Below are positions 33,670 to 45,600 of a stretch of DNA of 64,000 nucleotides, piece after piece (within the stretch, counting starts at the first letter, position 1; each line of letters starts with the position of its first letter). Location: positions 17,863,967 through 17,927,966 of the forward strand of contig JBANSL010000004.1 of assembly GCA_037127255.1 (NCBI GenBank). The letters are read 5' to 3'. The position numbers and the translations under genes are program-made. The stretch comes from Persicaria tinctoria. Its lineage: Eukaryota > Streptophyta > Magnoliopsida > Caryophyllales > Polygonaceae. The notes beneath the pieces are model-generated. The model saw only the letters and a list, made by a program, of their open reading frames with translations. It was not told where the DNA came from and searched no databases.

Positions 33670-34185
33670 ACTACACATAATTAAAATCATATTGATTAAT
33701 TATTATATAAGTTAAATTTTAAAGGTTAATAGAAAGCAAATTAATCATATACGTATATAAAAGAATACAAGTACTATAATTGTATAGTTTTGATAAATCA
33801 AAGTAAAACACTACATACATAGTAATTGTCATAAGTACTACTCCATCAAAAAAATGAAAAAGGTAATGATTGTATATAGTATATGTATAGTTCATCAAAG
33901 AAGTAATGTATACACCTTATGAAACTATATATGTATGACAATGTATTGTCAAATCACCTATATACACACAATCTTGAAATGAAGTGAGAAACAATATAAT
34001 TTCAACCGAGTGTGTAGAACACTCTACCATTTATGCAGGAGGTGTTTTACTTTATTGAAAAACTCTCTTTGCAAAAATACACTAACACTTCTCCATTTTC
34101 AATCGAACAATTATCTTCACAAATGTGGGATATGTCAAGTTCATGAGGTTTTGATTGTCTTCCAAATTTTACATCCTTTTCATTT

Positions 34186-35251
34186 TCATTTTTTTGTTTT
34201 TTTTTTATTAGGAAATAATTCGAGTCAGATATACCTGATAACTCGAGAGGCCGACGAAGTCGGCAGACGGTGAAACCATCTATACATATATAAAAAGGTG
34301 CAACAACTACAAAGTGGGAGGCGTAATCCCGGACGAGCAAGCGAGCCAAACCCGTACACGATGGAGACAACGTAGACTAGAATCCGGTGCCAAGCATCCC
34401 CAGGCGGCGACACCGTTGGCCAGCGGTAAATCAGGAGCCAGTCCTGTGGGCAGTGAAGACGATCCTCCAAGGAATAGCCTGACGCGGAGTCGCCTCGATA
34501 CACACCACCACGACCCCAGCCAACCACACCGGTTGTCAGAGCTCCAGCACGGAAGAGGAACGCCAAGCAACAGGGATCATAACCCAGAACCACCCATGAA
34601 CCCATTCACACGAATGAGAATTTATTTAAACCCTAACGGGATTTTCAAGCCCTTACGGAATTTATGCCCCTTCGGGAAGGTTCCAACCCTTTCGGGTAAT
34701 TTTATTTTTATTTTTTTTTCCCCACCCCAAACCTTGGGCCCCAATGACCCGAAGCTTGGGCCCCAAGGACCAAGGAGGAGCGGGATGGTTTCAGCTATGG
34801 AAGCCCAGGTGAACGGCGGCGACGACGGCCATCGCAGAGCGACGGGAGCCGAGGAGGCGCCGGTGGACCCGAGACCTAGACGGACATATCTCGTAACGGT
34901 GAGGCGGCGGCGGATTGAAGGGTTTGGCAAGGGGAAGAGATCCGAAACGAAATCCAAACCACCAAATAGATGGTGGTGGAGAGGAGCAAAGGTTTAGGCG
35001 GGACGGCAAGGGCGGTGGTGGTGGACGGCAAGGATGGTGGTGGTGGTGAAAACGGGAGTGAAAGAAGGATGAAATCAACACCTATGGATGAAGGTCGAGG
35101 TGGTGGGGATGGTGTTTGGATTTGGGGATTTAGTAGTGGTGGTGTTAGGATTAGAGGATAGGTGATGAAGGCAGTGGTGGGTGGGTGGTGATGGTGGTGT
35201 TTGGATTTGGGGGGTTAGGGTTTTTAGACAGAGATGTTCTCACTCTCTCCC
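34186..35251 (-). mobile_element. non-autonomous L1-like retroposon, copy 1
   Basis: An 18-bp duplication TTTACATCCTTTTCATTT lies at 34168-34185 and 35252-35269, with a T-rich tract at the left edge (a poly(A) tail on the minus strand). The 3' end shares a TCTCGAG- and CCGTC-bearing stretch with the retroposon at 53581-55247, and both contain TTGGGCCCCAAG-like sequence. The several open frames here are GC-rich and show no known domain. Confidence 0.82.
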
Positions 35252-35992
35252 TTTACATCCTTTTCATTTGTCTACCCCATCCTCTTGTTATAGGTATCAT
35301 TTTCTTCTACCTCTTTCACTTTTTCCCTTTATATACTTCCTTATACGACCACTTTCACCCACCACCACTCACATTCATCCTCCTCATCTCACTCTCGCCA
35401 ATCTCTCCAATTTTCCGGGATTGTTCCCATTTTTCGATCCGAAAAATGACCGATACCGACCGGATTTTACTAAAGATGTTGCATAGGGGGGTGGTGATAG
35501 CAGTTTTGGTGGTTTCCTTTGTTTTATGAGTGGTTAAAAATTGACGGTGCTACTAAAAGCTCTGACGATGGTTCCAGTGAGGCGAGGCTCGAAGACGAAG
35601 TTCAAAACGGTATTGTATTATGTAATCTCTTGTATATCTACTAATTTTGTTTTGAAGTGAAGGGTTTAAAACTCGAAGATAAAACTTCCTGTATTTTATT
35701 TCCGAAAATCTTCAGTTTTGTATAAAAAAAACTCATGAAACTGTGTTGAGCCTTTTTATGTGTTCCATGTTGATGAGTTTTGAAAACGGATCTGAACAAA
35801 AATGATGTAAAACGGAAAAATATGAGAGTTTTATAAGTTATATAGAATATCTAAATTTGAGCGACTAAAATCATACTCCTCCGAAAATCGATTTTGGTAA
35901 AACACTTTTCATAATGGAAGAGTTTGGATATGAGAGTTTTACCTTCATATCTGAAAAAACTCGGTTGGTTTTTAGATCTCATGCTGATAACA

Positions 35993-36184
35993 TGTTATAA
36001 TTATAGTGGTAAACAAAAGAACCAGATTGTACTTTGTTTATCTAATTTCTTGTTTAGATTACAACATCCGGAATCTCCCTTTTATAGTGGACATCCGTGG
36101 TCATAACCACAAAAATATCCCTGATTTTGAGGATACTTTACCATAAGTGAAATAATCCCCACATAATAAAATACTACAACTACA
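35993..36184 (-). repeat. 5' LTR of copia A
   Basis: It is homologous to 12124-12336. On its inner side (about 35975-35992) the minus strand reads TGTTATCAGCATGAG, a decayed version of the initiator-Met primer site TGGTATCAGAGC. The outer end near 36177-36184 is uncertain, and no convincing target duplication with the left end was found. It lies about 420 bp beyond the HISN4 stop codon. Confidence 0.7.
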
Positions 36185-36602
36185 AAACGATTGGGCAGGA
36201 AAAGATTTCAACAACAGTTTACATTTAACAAGAATTAGTTCACAGTATTGTACAAGATTCTCACCAACAACACTAGTGTTCATAAAGATTAGATGCGAGT
36301 TGCGACTCCACAAACGATTTGTCCATATGACTGTCATCGAATACATTCAAATTAAAAAAGTTTGCAATAAGTGCAACGACTTCAAAATGCATATTGTGTC
36401 AACGCGAAAGAGTGCACCACAGGGGGAACAACTCAGTTATCAGCAGGAAACATTCCAAGTTTCTGATAATACAAAACATGTCTATGACGATACAAAAACC
36501 CGGGAGGCGATCTATAACGGAAGTTCTGGCATTGGATAAACAAAGTTGATGGTTCAGAAAATTGTTGGGGTAGAGTCACTGTTGTGTATGGGCTGAATTT
36601 TC
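36185..36602 (-). other. 3' flank and probable 3' untranslated region of HISN4
   Basis: No frame or repeat is recognised between the stop codon at 36603 and the copia A LTR. I could not identify a definite polyadenylation signal. Confidence 0.5.
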
Positions 36603-39600
36603 TTACAACCGTACTTCTATCCCTTCCTTGAGCAAGTGCTCTTTCACTGATTGAATCGGTACCTGAAAATTGGAATAATCACATGAATCAAAAAGCTGAC
36701 AAAAAGCAGAGGTGGTGCTCAAGTAACGCAGATCGAAACATGTTCTAAGTTCTAACCCATATTCACAAATTCAAAAGATTTTCTAGGCATTGGGCTCAAT
36801 AATGTAATATTGGCTCGTTGTAAACAAAGAAAAGCAGTCCCATCAGGTAGGATTCCACGAATCTATTGAAATTAGGAACCAGTTAGGTGATTTATGAAAG
36901 ATGTTTGGTTAAAGTTTTAGGAATCAACCGCTGGACCAACACACCCCCATGCTTGCACTGTGTTTTCTCCTTCCAACACAACCCTAACCCTTACCAACCA
37001 TATTCCCTGTCTCCTTCATCCCCCTTTCTTGCTGCCACCGTGATGAGATGTCTCCTTCCAGACTGGCCACCATGACAACACAAGAAACGAAGGAAGAATG
37101 CCCATCCTCGGGTTCAGCCTCAGGTATTCAAATGGAGTTCCAACCAAACACAAGTATTTGGTTTAGAACGCAAGAATGCCCTAAAGACTCAGGCTCCTTC
37201 CCAAACAAAGAGTACAAGCATGGGAAGGAACTCATACCAATGGAAAGAATTAGTCTTAAATTACCTCCTTCCGGTGAAATATTCCCGCAGCAAGGGCAGC
37301 AGATGCATTTGTGTTATTGAAAACCTCACGGAAATGTTCAGCTGAACCAGCACCACTGCTTGCAATTACCGGGATACTAACAGCATCTGAGATGAGTTTT
37401 ACCAAATCTATATCGAATCCCTTCCCCTGACCTGAAAGAATATTTTTTGAAAGTGAGAAATGGGGGCAAGTTGATATAATAAACATGATGGATGTCCAGT
37501 AATGTTCTGTTCATAACCACTTCATTCAAGTCAATTAAATAACATACTTGAGTTTGCAATCTATATGGTCCATCGGAATTTCCGAAATTAGCTAGAATTT
37601 TAATGTGATGCAACTTTCTATCATATAGAGAAGATTCATAAACAATCACTCCCCTTTGGGAAATTGATTAAATGAAGTTTCATGCAGATGGCATATGTAG
37701 CAGGGACCCCTTGATGGGTACAGTTATATGTCCAGAGTATCAAGATATCCATTGCAGCAGCAACAATATATTAGTTTTAGAGTGCACTTACCATCACAAT
37801 CGATGCAATTGAGTAGAATTTCACCAGCTCCCAACTCTTGCACAGCTTTTGCAAGTTCATAAGCTCCGATAGGCCTGCCCTCTCGTCCACCATTCACCTA
37901 GACAAGCAAAGGCAAGCGTCTGAGGAAATAAACAAGCTTCTTCATCCCCACCGAAATGTATATCTACGGATGGAAATCTTTTTTTTTTTTTTTAATATGA
38001 AATCCAAGGATGGAATCCTGAAAGTGCTTCAAGTGAAACATAGATTACTACACTTGAAGAGGGAGCTCCTATAGAATTACCGTGCACTGGTACCAAGCAT
38101 ATTCTTCCCCCTTCGGCCCTGATAAATCATGAAATGATATATCAGCATATGTCGAGTAGCACTGTGGAGCATTCTATATGATAAAGAAGCAATCGTTCAT
38201 CAAAAGGTACAAGATGATAAGAAGAATCAAACACACAGAAACTAAACACCTTTGGTTTCATCATCCATTTCATGAGGAAAATGTGAAGATGAAGTCAATT
38301 TCAAACATCGACAATACCAAAGAAGGACAAAGGTAGAGATGTCTCATGTCAAAGAACCACAATATGTGACAATGCCTAAATCTATTTACCTGGATTTGAT
38401 ACTTTTACAGTCTTGAATTCCACATCTTTGGGGTCTTTAATGTACACTCGACGAGGATCTATGCTAACAACCACTGCCTGGTAAACAATGGTGCAAATTT
38501 CACGTTGATACACATTGTGCATAATACGAAAAAGGTTACTAACAGTAACACAAATAAATTTATGCCACCCGCCAAGAGTTCAGTACGGCAAAGCCAAACG
38601 TGGGGATGCAGCAGAATCAATTATTAGAAGTTGCAGGAAAACAGAAAACAGAAAACAAAAGAGCAACAAGCGTAAAGCAAAAAATTTACGTGTTACAATC
38701 ATACCACACAAATCATTGCACACAAACAGCTAGGAATCCGGTGGACCAATATTAATCGAGTCAATGTGTACTGGTTTCACCTTTACACATACATATCACC
38801 ATAAGAAGAATCAAACACACAAAAGGTACAAGATGATATTGCTATTCTTTCCTATTTGTCCCATATACAGGGGATTGTGTTTAACCCCTTTAAGTGCAAC
38901 TAGCCTAGTCTAGTCACCACTTTGCACTATTATTATTAGCAGTATTTGTTTTTAGAAACACCCTCTTGATTTGCTCGGAGTTAGGAGTAAGGGTGTGTAA
39001 ATCTTGACCCTCCGAACCTGCTTTTAGCAGGTTGATAAGTAAATTTATCCTCTCATTCTCTTATGTTGTTAACTTCCTTTTGGGTATGTGAAGCCCGGTG
39101 AGGGTGGCATGGGATGACGTGGGGAGAGAAGATAATATTGGGTTCTTTTGATAAACAGGAAGGGGAGCTAGTGAGTAATTTGGGGATCCTTGGATGGCCC
39201 TGCGTGGTCCTCTTTGTTTTTCAAGCGGCTGACCCTAAGTTTGGTCTTAGCCACCCTTTTGTAACTTTGTTACACACATCTATATATTTACCTCTTCAAA
39301 TAAATTGCCTGGACCATTATCGAGTTCTGAATACCATGTTTAAAATCCAATGGGCCTATATTAGTCAATAACAATGTCAGTTTCAAAATTTTATACTAGA
39401 AGTTCGGGATCCACTTACTAACACAAATTTTGAGCGAGGGTTTTACTCATATAATTCGTATTCTTTCTTAGTTATTTCCAATGTGGAACTACAATGAGAT
39501 TGTACATTGGAATGTAAACCATCACTAGTGCATGAAAGTCGAATGCAATAGCAATCAACATAGTATCTTACTCCCTCCGTCTCGCAATACTTGTTGTTTT

Positions 39601-42600
39601 AGCTCTATACACACTTATTAACAAAACCTATATTTACTTTACTTTTATAGGTTAAAATACTTAAAAGTAGCAATTATTACCTATAAAAAGAGCAATCATT
39701 ACCTATAAAGATAATAATTATAGCTAAAACAACAAGTTTTTTGATACACCTTTAACACTCTAAAACTACAAGTATTGCGAGACGGAGGGAGTATCATTTT
39801 AAGAAAACATGGTAGTATGTTATCAAGTGCAATTTGATGAAACTCATACATATCACCATAAGCCACACAGGATGGTCAAAACAATAACAGTTTTAAACAA
39901 AATGATCCAGACAAAACACACCTGATTTCCATAGACCCTGGAAATTTGTTCCAGACTAGTCTTTCCAGTTTTTACCTACAAGAACCATTAAAGCCTAAAA
40001 GATTAACATAACGTCTTTTTAATTTATATAAAAAAAGACATCATTGATTGAAAACTACAAAAGATTATAGCTATCCTTACTCCCACTCTTAGATATTCTT
40101 CAGCAGCATAAACTGCATCACTTCCAATCGAAATTTTATCAGCACCGGACCTGAAATATTCTGAAGCAACCTCCAAACTAGAGTAGTGCCTGCAGGAAAG
40201 GCAGCACACACATAAAACCTCATACACAAGTCAACTGGAGGTTTAGACAATTGAAGAAAACCAGTTCTGATGAAAAAAACAAAGCATAAGGCAGTTCAAC
40301 TCTTCAAGGCAGAAACAGGTGTAGTCAGAACATTAAATGTGTGCTACGGTGAATGGTTCAAGTACTGCATAGTTAGGGATGGCGTAGTTAATGCCTGCAA
40401 ATCTGTTTGCAGAAGCATGCTTCTGCTCTTTCAGTAGGAACCTATGTTTCATGAGTCTAAACAATGGTCAGCAACTTTGTTCAAGAGATGTTGTAGTAAC
40501 TACAGAGCCCAAGTATTGTTCATCAGGGAAGTATTTGGTTGTCTTACCAATAATGCTCTTTCCACATTTCTATTACGTTTCAAACTAATGTTCCAGAATC
40601 CATAAGTCAGACTCACCATGAGCAATCTATAGTTTCAATCAATAAATTTTCCGATTATAACAGAGTATTTAGATCTAAATCTAAAATGTTTGTCATTTTA
40701 GCTTTGTAATCCTAATTTGTTAGGAGTAAATGGAGTAATCTTTAGAGGAGGTTTAGGCTAATAGCAGTGATAGTCGGGAGAGAGTAGAGTAATACTAAAG
40801 AGTATTTTTTTTGCTCATTTTCAGAAGTTCTTTAAAAAGTGTGCTAAAAGGTAGACCGACTTGTAGTTACTATGGGAGGGAGTATTGAATAATTCAAGTA
40901 TCCAAGATGATTTCACTTGTGAAAAACTAAATTAGATTTAGGATTTAGCTGCTGATGAAAGGTTCAAATTCGGTCAACATTCTTATAAAGCTGAAAGTTA
41001 CTTCTAAAGACCAAACGGAGTAGGTTGCAACCAACATGATTTAATGACTTTCAAAGCCCTTAAAGCTGAAAGTTACTTCTAAAGACCAAACGGAGTTTTT
41101 GACATTTTCTCCTGGAGCCGCACAGCAATTAATATTATAAATCCATTGAATCTTTGAAGCCAAGAATACTAATCAGGGTAAGTAGCGGCAGCATAAAATC
41201 ATTTACCTCCCATTCGAATCAGTGAAATCTCTAATACCACCACCAACTGTCAATGGTACAAAAACATTTTCTGAAGAGCTTCTCAACACCTGGGTGGACA
41301 AGAATAGCAATTAGCAAGAACAAAAACAATCCTAGTAAACAATGAGTATCCAAAAAGCTATATAAGATAAGATTGAAACCAAACAATAAAAGATAGTAAT
41401 CCAAAGCAAGTATCTTGCACTCGGACAATGAGGAAACTCATAATCTGTAATTCAATATTTATTTCACGTCCATGATTACAAGATTTCAGCTACCCTCCTT
41501 TAATAATACAAAAACAATAATTAACTCTGACAATTAATTACAAACTTAATCCTAAATATCAGCAACTAACCTAAATAATGGAATCATGGATAGCATGGAG
41601 GAAATGGGGAAAATGCCTAAAAACTAGGGAATTTTTTTTAGCTGGGCCTAAAAACTAGGATTTGGGAATGGGAAACTAAAAACTAAAGAAACTAGGATTT
41701 CGTCGCACCGAGAAATGCTCAGTACCCCGCTTTGAGTGTATAGACACTAGTCAATGTGCCACCATACATATCCTTGATGACCCTCATGTAAGTTCCCGAT
41801 AGCTCTTTTGCTTCCAAGAATTCTCCTACAGGAGATCCCTTGATACTATCATACGCCCTCTCCAAATCAATAAAAACCATATGCAAAGTGGTTGACCCTT
41901 TGGGCTATATTAACTACGTGGGCCTTTATCTTTTAGCAAACCCTCCTGAGTTCTGATCTCTCTACCGCACCTAACTCAAGCCAAAGGCCCTTTTCACTCT
42001 TTCTTCTTCTTCTCTCAAGAACTGTGTAGTTCTTCTTTGTTCTTCATTCTATCTTCTTCTCTATTCATTACTCTCGTTTTTTCTTGTTTCCCTCTCTTCT
42101 ATCTTTTTTATTTTCTTCTACCCTCTTCTTTTGTTTTTTTCACCTTCTACCTTGTTTTACATATGTGCGACTCCCCTACAAAAAATGCGATCTTCGCCTA
42201 GGTGTTTGTGCTGGGCTCCAGGGACCTTTGCACCACGGCGACGGCGCGAATTGCTCTATTTAAAACTAAGCTCGTTCCTCGATAATTCGCCTAAAATATC
42301 TCTTTTGAAGATTAGTATTGGTTTCTAGAATATTCTCCTCTAATATGTCTTTTGTAAGATTCGCTACTAGTTGTTTGGACCTAACGCCAAGAAAGTCATT
42401 AGGAAGGGCGGTGGCAGGAAGGATGGGAGAGAAGTTGTGGGATGATCAATAGATGGCAATTACCGTTTCTCAATAACAAGGATTTGGAACCAAATTGTTG
42501 GGAAGGAAACAAGGAAAATAAAAGAGAGTAGTCACAAGCATCTTGCACCCAACAAATAACGAGGAAACTCCCCATTTGTATTTCAATTTAACAAGATCCC

Positions 42601-45600
42601 ATCTACCCTCCTTTTATTATAGAAAAGCAACAACTAAATGTTACAACAACAAATCCCCAGACCCTAGTGGATCCCACAATGACTCAAGGTACACACCCTT
42701 TCCCTTAATAAGTCGGGAGGATGTCTCTGATAGACCAAGGGTCAACAGAGACAAACATCAGCAAGACTAGGAAAAGTGGGAAAAACTAGGAAGTGGGAAT
42801 AAGAATTAAAGAAACTAACCAGAAAGTTGAGAAATTGAATAATAATTAAACTAATAACATTAGAAACTTGGGTTTGTATCAAGATACCAAGACTGATTCT
42901 GCTAGTTGAGGTACCAAGTGAAAATCCATACAGATCGATTTAGCACTAAGAATTTACAAACAAAAATAAGGAAAGATTACACATCATGCTTAGGTGAAAG
43001 AGCATAAGGTCAAACCTGCAACATTGGCAAATCGCCTAGAGGAAAGTCCCGGAAACCCGTAATGTTAAGAAAACTGACCTGCAATTAAACCTAGAATGGA
43101 AAATGTGTCCTTTCATCAAGATATAGGAACCAATGTATCCAATGTGGAATACCTCATCAGCCCCATCCTCATAGTACTGTCCAGCAAGCTCCACTGGCTT
43201 TCCAAGATTTCTCACCTTGATAAAGAAAATATTATAAGATGGACAGTTATTCATGAAGGAATGAGATAACAAATATGAGCAATAAATTAGATGTTGTCAA
43301 CTTATTAAGGAAAAGATAAATGTAAAAAAAAAGACAATTTGAAAAGCAGCAATGTTTGGTTTCGACTGAGGCAAGTAAATTGTTCTACTCCTAGTTTTCT
43401 CCAGGTTTGTTAGGATCTTTTCTCCTTTTTCGTCTAAATGTGGTGTTCTCTCTGGATAAGTTTATCGATAAGTTTGCTAGGAATTTATGGCACGCAAATT
43501 TAATGGTTTGGTTCGAAAATTCGATGTTTCTTAATATTTGAAACCAATGGTGGCCCATTTTGTGCCAAGTAGACCTAATAAGGAGTAAGTACAGACCTCT
43601 TTTCTAATCCTCCACAAAAAGTAGGCAGTGATTATGTGAGTCTTTCATACACAGCAAGCCACATAATGAAGGCTATTTTTGGTATGTTGCAAGAGTCCCA
43701 CACCACTGTTGCCCACAATTGAATTTTCCCATAAGAATCCCACACCAGTCAGAGTAAGTTCACCACATACAAATAAAACTTAATTTTACCTATCAAATTC
43801 AGACAAGGACGGGGAATGTGCTACAGGCCACTTGGATTGCTAACGCGTCTTTTACTACCCTCTTTTCTTGAAATGAAGAGTTATTTATCAGTGATAATAC
43901 AAGGTAAATCATTATCAAGGAACTCACATCCATATCTGCATAGTAGTGAGCTGTAATGGATTAAATTACGAACATATAATTAGAGGTTGAGACTTGTAAT
44001 GAATGAGGTGTAATGGAATAAAGAATCTTCTAATGTTTCTCTGAACATGCTATGCGCATGTTGCCATGTTGAGAGAGACTACTCATACTTATATTTTAAT
44101 TTGGCAGGGATTAGCCAAAACAAAACAAGTAATGGAGATGAAAGATGAGATAGTAAAGAACAAATCGTGTCAAAGAGAATACAGGCAGGAAACAACATAA
44201 AAAAAACAAAAGTAATTTATTTGGATCTTTGATGTTATTTTTGAAGTAATGAGCTTACTAGAATACCCAAAATGCAAGATTATAATGGTAAAGCTATGAT
44301 GCATATTTGGTACTCAACATTTTAAGAGTATTAGATAATAGTCCTTAACCTTGATGATGTACTAAAACAATCCATAACCTTAGGTTGTGCAAAATCGCCT
44401 TGGATCATAAAATCGGACCTGGCCATGAGGACCATATGGTTCACAGTCCAGTCCAAAACAAATGGATTTTCTTTTCTTTCATTTTACCTTTTACCAAATT
44501 ATGGGTTTTGGCTGTAAATTTAGGGTGTAGCCTGTAATTTAAGGACCGTGCACATAAGCTAATGAGTAAGATCATATATGGTCCCTTCCTTTTAATCTTA
44601 TTTACCCTGAAAAAATGGGGCATATGGTCCAATCTAGGACATGAGCAGCAGTTTGGCCTATCCAATTTATGGTCAAACAAGGTCCGCATGATCCAGATCA
44701 TGTGCACAGCCTACCTATGATAATTATGCAAATATGGTCCCTCCGTCAAAATTTTCATTAGTTGTTCCTCTCTCTCCCATAATCCCATTCTTTTAGGACA
44801 CTAATATAGTCACAACTACTATTGTTAGCTTTAATACTGTTCTTGGCTCTTCCAAGGCCTTGAAATTGCAACCAAAGACATTGTAATTTTGTGGTGTCTA
44901 ACATGAGGCCCACGATGACAACGCCATTGATGAAGGCAGTATTTTATTTGGTCTAGCAAACTTCACCTAATGTTGATGGCGATGAGGACCAACAAAATGT
45001 TCCATTTACAACCATCAAAATCTCTATTGTTAGCAAAGTTGGAGGGAGGCCCACTCTACCATCTCTTAGACTATATCCTAGTCACAACTCACAACCCATC
45101 CATTGAACTTGTGTTTTCTTACCTTGTTCGCTTTTAATTTAAAATCAATTTTTTAAATCTAATTTACAAGCAATGCCATATCATATTCTATGAGTCAGCA
45201 ATCAACCCTGGATTTTCAGGAATATTCTGCATGTTTGCCAAAATATAACGAAAAGATTCCAGGAAGAGAAGTGTTATCTAATGCATGAGATTAATCAATG
45301 AAATGTTTATTTCTTTTACATTTTTATGAAAGAAAATAAACACAGCAAAGAGACTGCCAACTTGATGTTGAACTAAAATTTAATCAACATGCTTAATACT
45401 CCATCTGTCCCTTACTATTTATCATTTGGGAGAAATGCACATTAAATAAGGCAAATTTAACACCCCTAAGAAATTCCATTGCCAGTGAACTGACCCTCTA
45501 TAAAAATTAAAATGCACTGCAACCTAATCAGTACTCCCTTGCTTATGTACGCTCCCCCTGCCATCGGCAACCTTCAGATTTCTAACTCTTTCGCTTCCAT

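Larger units (their letters stand above)
12124..36184 (-). mobile_element. copia element A, minus strand, split by at least five nested insertions
   Basis: LTR-like ends at 12124-12336 and about 35993-36184 enclose fragments in the order gag (about 33215-32400), protease (32116-31895), integrase (31857-31120, 27230-27199, 22389-21872), linker and reverse transcriptase (14775-13280) and RNase H (13059-about 12700). Protein similarity continues across every insertion once the inserted DNA is skipped. That shows one original element of roughly 6.5 kb. All coding parts contain stops or shifts. Insertions: 14776-21871, 22395-27198, 27231-31114, 33224-33669 and 34186-35251. Confidence 0.85.

Noticed and set aside
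34314..34997. 227-residue plus-strand frame as a gene
   Set aside because: It lies inside the retroposon 34186-35251, is GC-driven and low in complexity, and overlaps equally open frames on the other strand.
35993..36184. Target-site duplication joining the two copia A LTRs
   Set aside because: The left flank ATGAT has no match at the right flank. The right LTR end is also uncertain, so no duplication is claimed.
40660..40890. A third Stowaway-like MITE in HISN4 intron 12
   Set aside because: Only a right-end-like GGGAGGGAGTA is clear; the left end and TA duplication are not convincing.
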